From the NCBI GenBank assembly GCA_007922195.1, contig ML682038.1:6471695-6535694 (forward strand): DNA of 64,000 bases, read 5' to 3'. The first letter of the stretch is position 1. Each line of letters starts with the position of its first letter. This DNA is from Podocnemis expansa. Lineage: Eukaryota; Chordata; Testudines; Podocnemididae. The translations under genes were made by a program, and so were the position numbers. The notes beneath the pieces were generated by a model. The model was not told the DNA's origin, ran no database searches, and saw only the letters and a list, made by a program, of their open reading frames with translations. This document shows positions 57,040 through 64,000 of the stretch, in pieces.

Positions 57040-58840
57040 GATTGGAGTGAAGTGTCTGACCTGTGTACTAAAACAACAAACAGGAACTCCCTGGAAGTCA
57101 CAAGGGAGAACAAGAAGTACATCAAATGAGGTAAGAGTACCAAACTTTTCTTGGCCAAGCTGGTGCAATCAAAATTACTTTGGCCTTGTCCTGCTTTATC
57201 TTGTTAAGAGCTTTCATAAGTAGTGGCATTGATAGTTAGGCGTAAAGAAAGCCCCTTTATCCAAGAGATGAAGAATACACCTCCTAGTGACTGAGGGTTG
57301 AGTTCTTCCCCTGAACAGAACTTCTTGCATTTTATGTTGGCTGCAATGGCAAAAATGTCCTTACCTGGAAACCCTCAAATAAGGAATATACTGTAGAGGA
57401 CTCATTAATCCAGCTCCCGCTTGTAACAGTGAAAAATATGTGCTGAGGTCATCTGCTGTGATATTCTAAATACTCAGAACTTAAAAAGGTGAGATTAGTA
57501 TCTGGTGGACTATGCACAGATTCCACAGTTTTATCACTTGGGCACAGAGTGAGGAAGAGCACACACCATTGTGACAATTGATGTACAAAATGCATCCCAT
57601 GTAGTCTATTGTGATCATAACAGATACAATTCTGATCAGTGGAGAGAAGCAGGAGCAAGACCTCTTGACTGCTCTCTGCTCCATAATGTTGATTTGCAAA
57701 AGATGGTCTTTAAGAGACCATTTTTCCTGAATGGCATGTGATGTTATATGAGCTCTTCATCCCAAGCACACTGCATTTGATGTGATGACAGTAAGAGGAG
57801 GTTGAAAGGAAGAAATTCCTATATAGACCATGGAAGAGTGCTTTCATCAATTAGTTGAGAACCCAGCAGGGAACAGAGAACTCTGGGTTAAGAATGTGGT
57901 TGTTTGGTATGTTACTATTTCTGAGCCATCCCAGGAGATATAACCTTGTGTGTTGGGTAATAAAGACACATGGTGCCATATAATCTAACAGTTGAAGATG
58001 ATTTCTTGAAGAGGTTTGAGAATTCTTGAAATAAGATTTTTTTTAGGTTTGTGGATCTGTCCACAGGTTGATAAACCGTGGTTGTCATGGCATCAAGAGA
58101 GACGTCTATTAAATCTATTTGTTGAAGGTCAAAATGGACTTTTTGACATTAAGTTGCAGACCTAAACTGTGGGAAAGACCTTGTCATTTGCACTGCTGAT
58201 AGGACTTCTTGATCAGATCAAATCCTCAGTAGTTAGTCTTTGAGATAAGAGAAACCACTTATCCCTAATGGATGTAGGTATTTAGCTATAGCTATCATGA
58301 CCTTTTCAAAATACCTTCAGGGTAAAAGAAAGACTGAAAAGGAGGGCATGGACCTGAAAATAGCTATGGTTGTCTAAGAAATGAAGAAGTCTCTTATGAG
58401 GGGGGTGAATTGTGACATGAAAATTTAAAACCTGAAGGTTGAGAATTGCAAACTAATCTATAGCATCTAGGTCGGAAATTATACCAGCCAAAGTCACCAT
58501 CCTGAATGTTTGCTATTTCACATAATTATTCGGATATCTGAAATCTCAGATTGGTCTCCATCCCTCATTCTCTTAGAAGGCTGGAAAGTACTTCAAATAA
58601 AATCCATTCCCTTGTGCTGTACTGGAATTGGTTCTATGGCCTTAAACACAGAAAAGAGGCAGGTAATCTGCAGTCTCAGCAAGTGATCATGGGATGGGTC
58701 CCTGAAAAGGGATGAAGAATGGGGTGGCAAGGAAAGTGGGAGAGGGTGGAATGGAGGTGAATAGACATTATAAATAGACAACATGGCCTCCAAAACCCAT
58801 TTATCAGGTGTTATGGTCTCCAGTTTAGGTTGCACTTGGG
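57040..58840 (-). pseudogene. DIRS-type reverse transcriptase/RNase H remnant
   Basis: The minus strand from 58840 downward opens with TITPDKWVLEAM and FKAIEPIPVQHKGM (58593-58835), the entry to the RT of DIRS-like elements. GWRPI, DFRYPNNYVK and FRMVTLAGIISDLD follow at about 58470-58590, and HVTIHPPHKRLLHFL near 58370-58420. Further down, VDRSTNLKKIL-like text (58030-58070) and, at 57200-57360, ANIKCKKFCSGEELNPQS and SWIKGLSLRL resemble the RNase H C-terminal segment. The catalytic YxDD box could not be located. Many frameshifts; the element is dead. Confidence 0.65.
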
Positions 58841-59079
58841 AGTGGCAGTTTTCAAAGTCAGGAAAACAGACTGTTGAGGGGGTAGTTCAAAGTCTCAACC
58901 AAGTCAACAAAATTTGTGGTTGAATGATGCAGGTGGCTAGGATGAGGCAGCTATGCTAGTAGCAGCTTCTTTTTTTTTAATATCTAGGTCTCTTGACTAG
59001 AGGCTGAAGAGGCCTATGGAAGGCAGAAAAATGGGCCAAATGAGCTTTCTGAAGCATGGTCTTTGAATTCTTCATGGTA

Positions 59080-59760
59080 TGAAGGGCATCATATGTAGAC
59101 TCTGAAAACTATTTGTGACTGCGGAAAGGAAGGTCTTTAAGAGTACTCTGCACCTCCTTAGGGAGGCCTGCCTTCCTGAATGATGGCTCTGAATTGCTCA
59201 CATTTGTCCTCTGGCAAGTATTCAGTAAAGGTGTAAAATTTGTTGTAATTCAAGTAGTCATCTTTTGACATGAGTGCCTGATGATTCACTACTCTGAAAT
59301 ATAAAATCCCTGAGAAGTATTTCTAGTGACTGAAAAGATAAAGACACTTCTGGTCCTTATTATATGGGCTACCCTTGATGTTGTGCTGCCTTGCACGCTG
59401 CATCCAAGTCTAAGGAATTTGGTATTGGATATGTAAATATAATTCAGAATCCTTGATGGAACACTTGTGACTTCTTATTGTCTAATTTGCATGTAAAGGG
59501 TGCCATGTGATCAGGAAGATCATCCTGGCTGGCTCTAGAAGACCTTCATTAATTGGAATGGCAACTCTTATCAAAACTGAAGTATATTAAGTGCTAGAGT
59601 CTATAATGGGGGTCCTGGTCTTCCTTGGGAAGGACTTAAAGCGTATCTACAACACACTAGATCAGGACCTGCCACGGATGAAAATCACCTGCCATGGAGG
59701 CTGCTGAGGGCATTACTGTCTCATGAGGTGACAATGTTGAGATATTTGTATGAGGCGTCA
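59080..59760 (-). pseudogene. DIRS-type gag-like remnant
   Basis: Minus-strand phrases VMPSAASMAGDFHPW (about 59690-59735), VAIPINEGLLEPA (59530-59570), YNKDQKCLYLFSH (59330-59365), MSKDDYLNYNK (59240-59275) and EDKCEQFRAIIQEG (59180-59220) run in order and match the style of the Gag-like first ORF of reptilian DIRS elements, upstream of the RT. The frame is broken repeatedly. It would have formed particles or bound nucleic acid. 59760-60830 continues on the same strand with weaker resemblance; I cannot define the start. Confidence 0.55.
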
Positions 59761-60857
59761 TCACATTGTCAGCCTTTGCTCATCTCTATTGACTCTGGTT
59801 GGTAAGGAGGGAGTGAGTGAGGGCATGAATGAACTAATACCCCATGAGAGAGACTTGGGGCCCTTGAAAATTGTTAGTGCCATAGGATCCAAGGCTCTCA
59901 ATAAGGCCACTGAGAAGGGACCATACAGTATAGGAGAAAGTAGTCACCATTGATCATCCCCACTAGTCAAAGATGGAGGTTATATTTCCACACACAGAGG
60001 AGAGTAATGCCTCCTCACATCAAGAGAAGATCCTTGAAAAGGGACTCCAGTTAGAATCCTCTTCTACATATTCCAAGCAAGAATCCTCATCTACATATTC
60101 CAGACACGTAGCCAGAACTGATTTTTTTGCAGGTCCTGTGGTTGATACTGCTAAGAACAAATCTTGCATCACAGGCAAAACAGAAGCTGATAAAAACACA
60201 GAATGAATTGCTCAAAATCTGAGTGGGTGGGTCTGCTTCCAAAGTGAGTGGACCATGGCCTACCCTGGGCCCCACAAATCTATGCCACTGACATATTCTA
60301 ATGGAGGGGATAACTGTTCTCCTTGGATGGAGGAAGTCAGAAGTATAAGTCTCAATGAAAGTCAGAAGATCTTGATATGGGGGGATAGACAGTGCCAATA
60401 GAGACTCTGGCTCATGGAGACAAAGAGATCTTTTAAGAAGCTGAATGCTTGTGGTATCGATGTAATGTTGCAAGTCAGTATTGGAATAGAGGCAAGTACA
60501 TGGCTAATCTGCATCAAGGGATGAGTATTCCCAAGCACAGACTCAAATTTGCCACCATCAATCAATCGTACCAGACCAACTGAGCAGGTCAGTGGCAACC
60601 CAAGCAATCAATCAGGAAGTTGACTGGGTAAGACCTCCCCCTGAAAAAGAGTAACACTGAGTTGACATGGGAACATTTCCCATTGACTCAGCACACTCAA
60701 GAAACTACAGTGAATAGGCATTAGGAAGTTGAAGAGAGACATGCAAGTTTTTTTAAGTAACTTGTGTATCTCCCGTTGGCTGCCATTGAAAACCATGGTC
60801 AGTGTAGACAAGGGCTTAGATATCTTCATGGTACCAGAACTACTTGGTGCCTCAAGT
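59761..60857. other. Probable 5' part of the DIRS element, not resolved
   Basis: The minus open frame 60087-60473 (128 codons) and neighbouring frames probably belong to the gag-like region or the leader of the same element. I recognise no motif. The plus frames 59750-60206 and 60729-61058 are shadows or belong to the hAT terminus. No second DIRS terminal repeat is visible before the hAT begins at 60858. Confidence 0.35.
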
Positions 60858-63080
60858 GCAAAGGTTCTCAGCCTTTCCAGAATATTGCACCCCTTTCATG
60901 AGTCTGATTTCATTTGTGCACCCCAAGTCTCACCTCACTTCAAAACTACTTACCAAATCAGACAACAAAATACAGAAGTGTCAGAGCATATTCTTACTGG
61001 AAAATTGCTTACTTTCTCATTTCATCTGTGTGAAATTTTAGCATATGCACTGAGCTGAAGCATAAAAAGGAAGCTTACAGGAAGTAGAAGCTAGGACAGA
61101 TGACTAAGGAGGCATATAAAGACATTGCTCGGGACTGCAGGGATAAAATCAGAAAGGACAAATGGAGTTGCAGCTAGCAAGGGATGTGAAGGATAACAGG
61201 AAGGGGTTCTACAAGTATATCAATAACAAGAAGAGGATCAGGGATGGTGTAGGTCCCTTACTGAATGGGGCAGATATTCTCATGACAGGGGATGAGGAAA
61301 AAGCTGAAGTGCTCAATGCTTTTTTTACTTCAGTTTTCACAGGCAGGGTCAGCTCCCAGCCCACTACATTAGCAACGGTAGATTGGAGAGAAGAGGGGCC
61401 CTTGGTGACAGAAGGTCAGGTTAGGGACTACTTAAAGAAGCTGGATGTGCATAAGTCCATGGGGCCAGATGAACTGCATCTGAGGGTGCTGAGGGAGCTG
61501 ACTGATGAGATAGCAGTACCGTTGGCCATTATCTTTGAAAACTCATGGCGAATGGGGGAGGTGCCAGAGGACTGGAAAAAAGCAAATATAGTGCCAATCT
61601 TCAAGAAAGGGAAAAAGGAGGATCCAGGGAACTACAGACCTGTCAGCCTCACCTCAATACCTGGAAAAATCATGGAGCAGCTTCTCAAAGAATCCATCCC
61701 GAAACACTTGGAGGAAAATAGAGTGATCAGGAGCAGTCAGCATGGATTCACCAAGGACAAATCATGCCTGACCAACCTCATCGCCTTCTATGATAAGATG
61801 ACTGGATTTGTGGATGCGGAAAGAGCCGTTGATGTGATATACCTCGACTTTAGCAAGGCTTTTGATGCAGTTTCCCACAGCTTTCTCATTGGCAAATTAA
61901 GGAAGTATGGGTTGGATGCGTGGACTGTAAGGTGGATAGAAAACTGGCTAGATCAATGGTTTCAGCGTGTAGGAATCAATGGCTCCATGTCAAGTTGGCA
62001 ACCGGTAACGAGTGGTGTGCCCCAGGAGTCGGTCCTGGGGCCAGTTCTGTTCAACATCTTCATTAATGATCTGGATGATGGGATAGATTGCACACTTAGT
62101 AAATTTGCAGATGATACCAAACTGGGGGGAACGGTAAACACCATGGAGGGCAGGGACAGCTTCAGGGAGACCTAGAGAAATTGGAGCAGTGGGCCAATAG
62201 AAATCTCATAAGGTTCAACAAGGACAAGTGCAAAATCCTGCACTTGGGATGAAAAAACCCCATGTACTGCTACAGGCTGGGGAGCGATCAGCTAAGTAGC
62301 AGCACTGGAGAAAAGGACCTGGGAGTCATGGTGGATGGGAAGCTGGATATGAGTCAGCAGTGTGCTCTTGCTGCCAAAAAGACCAATGGCACACTGGGCT
62401 GCATCAGAAGAAGTGTTGCCAGCTGATTGAGGGATGTGATCCTTCCCCTCTATTCTGCACTGGTGAGGCCACATCTGGAATACTGTGTCCAGTTTTGGGC
62501 TCCCCAGTACAAAAAGGACATGGACAAATTAGACAGTCCAGCGTAGGGCAACAAAAATGATCAAAGGGCTGGAGCACAAGCTCTGTGAAGAAAGACTGAA
62601 GGAAGTAGGCTTATTTAGCCTACAGAAGAGAAGACTGAGGGGGGATTTGATAGCAACTTTCAAGTACTTGAAGGGTTGCTCCAAGGAGGATAGAGCTCGA
62701 CTGTTCTCAATAGTAACAGAGGACAGAACGAGGAGCAATGGTTTCAAGATACAGCTGGGGAGGTCCAGACTGGATATTAGGAAAAACTTTCTTACTAGGT
62801 GAGTGGTGAAGCATTGGAATAAGCTATCTAGGGAGGTGGTGGAATCTCTGTCTTTGGAGGTGTTCAAGGCCCAGCTGGACAAAACCCTGGCTGGGATAAT
62901 CTAGTGGGAGTAGTCCTGCTTTTTTGGCAGGGGGTTGGACTAGATAACCTCGTGGGGTTCCTTCCAACCCTATGATTCTATCATTCATATATTAACTTTG
63001 ATGGTGCTTTTTATGTTATGTTGTAAAACTAGACAAATATCTAGATAAACTGAGGTACCCTGTGGAAAAACACCATATGT
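60858..63080 (+). mobile_element. hAT-type element, interrupted by a CR1 copy and right-truncated
   Basis: Left end CAAAGGTTCTCAGCCTTTCC, then TGCACCCCTTTCATGAGTCT, CACCTCACTTCAAAACTACT and AAAATTGCTTACTTTCTCAT up to about 61048. The same element resumes at about 62987 with GGTGCTTTTTATGTTATG, TGTAAAACTAGACAAATATC and GAGGTACCCTGTGG. This order corresponds to a widespread CAGTGGTTCTCAACC-ended hAT of reptiles (remembered, not aligned). The expected right terminus is not found, so it is truncated near 63080. It is non-coding. Confidence 0.7.
61050..62986 (+). mobile_element. CR1 LINE, 5'-truncated, with long RT open frame
   Basis: CR1 ORF2 from just upstream of the RT to the 3' tail. The longest frame, 61162-62175 (337 codons), carries [52 protein letters not shown], motif [16 protein letters not shown], motif B as [20 protein letters not shown] (Gly of PQG is Glu) and motif [10 protein letters not shown] (Asp pair near 62110-62115). 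KEAYRK-stop-KLGQMTKEAYKD lies upstream in another frame, joined by a one-base loss at about 61162. A second shift lies near 62158; after that, [28 protein letters not shown] and [11 protein letters not shown] continue with TGA stops. The tail is ATGATTCTATCATTC. There is no endonuclease. It was inserted into a hAT element and is inactive. Confidence 0.9.
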
Positions 63081-63765
63081 AATAGCGTTTTTGAGGAAGC
63101 TGCCATTGTCCTATCTGGATCAAATGTCTTTAAGACATCACTATGGGACAGATTTTTAATAGTACTGGTAGTTATGAGCCCAACGATGGGGGTAAGGTCT
63201 ACAACGAAACAAGCCTGAGCTGTTGAATTAGAAGATTCCTAAGCTGGAACCCAGAGTAGAAAGTGGGCCTGGGTTCCCCTGTCAGCTACTGAAGAACTGC
63301 TGTGATGAGGTGGTCAATGGGAAGACTGCCCAGGATTGCCTCAGGAACACTTTGGTGCCTTGGAAGTGGAAAGTGTGGATAATGGCCTGGCTGGAGGGCT
63401 GAGTCACAAAGATACAGCAGCAGCTCTTGAAGAGGAAGAGAAAGAGAGAAGGTGTGCAGCTGTGGGAAGGGATTTTATCTCGTAAAGCTAATTCCTAGAA
63501 TGGCCTGTATGAGGTGTCATCCTAGTGGTGTATAAAGCACCCCATCACACACTTGTGTCCCCTTCTATATGCCAGGTAAGATCTGTCTCTTCCGGGAAGT
63601 AATATACAATTGCTGAGATATCTGAAGACACAATTCTACCCACACTGAAGTTAGTGACTTCACTGAGAGCAGAATCAAGCACTTATTTATGAGAGGAACA
63701 GACCTTTCCTGTCCTCATTCCATTGTTGGTCCTGCAGCAATGTATCATTTGCACAGCCCTGCAAA
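63081..63765. other. No gene recognised
   Basis: Mixed intergenic DNA following the truncated hAT. GTGTAAATC-type repeat phrases (CACTGAAGTTAGTGACTTCA, AGAGCAGAATCAAGC) lie near 63640-63685. I support no reading frame. Confidence 0.5.
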
Positions 63766-63880
63766 TAGTGTAGTAGCTAGCACCTCTGCTTAATATGCAG
63801 ACAGTCCTAGGTTCAAGCTCCTGGGGGTTGGATTCAATGATCTCATGCGGTCCCTTCCAACCCTCTGATTCTATTTTATT
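63766..63880 (+). mobile_element. tRNA-headed SINE with CR1-like tail, second copy
   Basis: AATAGTGTAGTAGCTAGCAC (box A 63771-63783), AGGTTCAAGCTC (box B 63809-63820, diverged), and a tail of GGTTGGATTCAATGATCTCA and GGTCCCTTCCAACCC followed by TGATTCTATTTTATTCTG. Same family as 56091-56200, somewhat more diverged in box B, which would weaken pol III transcription. Confidence 0.78.
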
Positions 63881-64000
63881 CTGTCTGGTACTCAGTCACT
63901 GGTGGAGGGGTAGAAGAACCTAGCTAGGTAGGCAAGGCCCTGGCTGGTTTACAGTAATCTAACTGCAGTCAGAGTTAGTGCTGATAAAAAGTGTTTTTTC

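Noticed and set aside
57449..57699. Overlapping minus open frames of 69-72 codons as independent small genes
   Set aside because: They lie inside the DIRS RT/RNase H remnant and fit its decayed frame better than any separate gene.
1..64000. Host protein-coding exons
   Set aside because: Both strands were inspected for recognisable domains outside transposons; none was found. Short non-conserved exons cannot be excluded without transcript or cross-species data.

Overview
This window is vertebrate, intergenic, repeat-dominated DNA. I recognise no host protein-coding gene, rRNA or functional tRNA gene. The repeat content points to a sauropsid, most likely a turtle or crocodilian: CR1 LINEs of at least two lineages, one with the bird/turtle-type tail; tRNA-headed SINEs carrying a CR1-like tail; many GC-rich hAT-type elements with 8-bp target-site duplications (TSDs); long palindromic MITEs whose ends read like GGCTATGTCTACACT; a DIRS-order retrotransposon; and a short dispersed repeat containing AAGGAGTCTTGTGGCAC. 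The species is inferred from repeat style only.

Layout. 1-9 kb: old repeats, copy A of a ~1 kb repeat (2393-3390), a TTA-flanked MITE, and copies of the GTGGCAC repeat, some folded back on themselves. 9.1-11.05 kb: a sense CR1-type LINE 3' half broken by two hAT insertions, followed by two related palindromic MITEs (11.9-12.3 and 13.0-13.4 kb). 19.2-20.7 kb: a CR1-type LINE in antisense. 22.3-24.0 kb: a decayed PIF/Harbinger pair, with a plus-strand accessory gene and a minus-strand DDE transposase that converge on back-to-back polyadenylation signals. 24.4-25.1 kb: an antisense CR1 3' end. 27-41 kb: a run of hAT elements with clear TSDs, copy B of the ~1 kb repeat split by one of them, and a CR1 copy (38131-39505) with a 14-bp TSD, itself split by another hAT.

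43.4-46.86 kb holds the most striking element: a nearly full-length R2-superclade LINE (HERO- or R4/Dong-like). It has a recognisable reverse transcriptase (YMDD), a CCHC knuckle and a C-terminal PD-(D/E)XK endonuclease, interrupted by only three TGA stops and one frameshift. It sits directly downstream of a tRNA-like head with a duplicated box A.

53.26-60.83 kb reads as one antisense DIRS-type retrotransposon (gag-like, RT/RNase H and tyrosine recombinase remnants, and a terminal region at 53.26-53.60 kb). It was later invaded by a GC-rich hAT-like element, a nested set of palindromic MITEs that includes a 400-bp assembly gap, and a SINE. 60.86-63.08 kb is a hAT element split by a CR1 copy. 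The window ends with a second SINE.

Nothing here forms an operon or a working pathway. The value of the window is its stratigraphy: TSDs and interrupted elements give a relative order of insertion. All protein remnants are degenerate and are treated as transposon pseudogenes.
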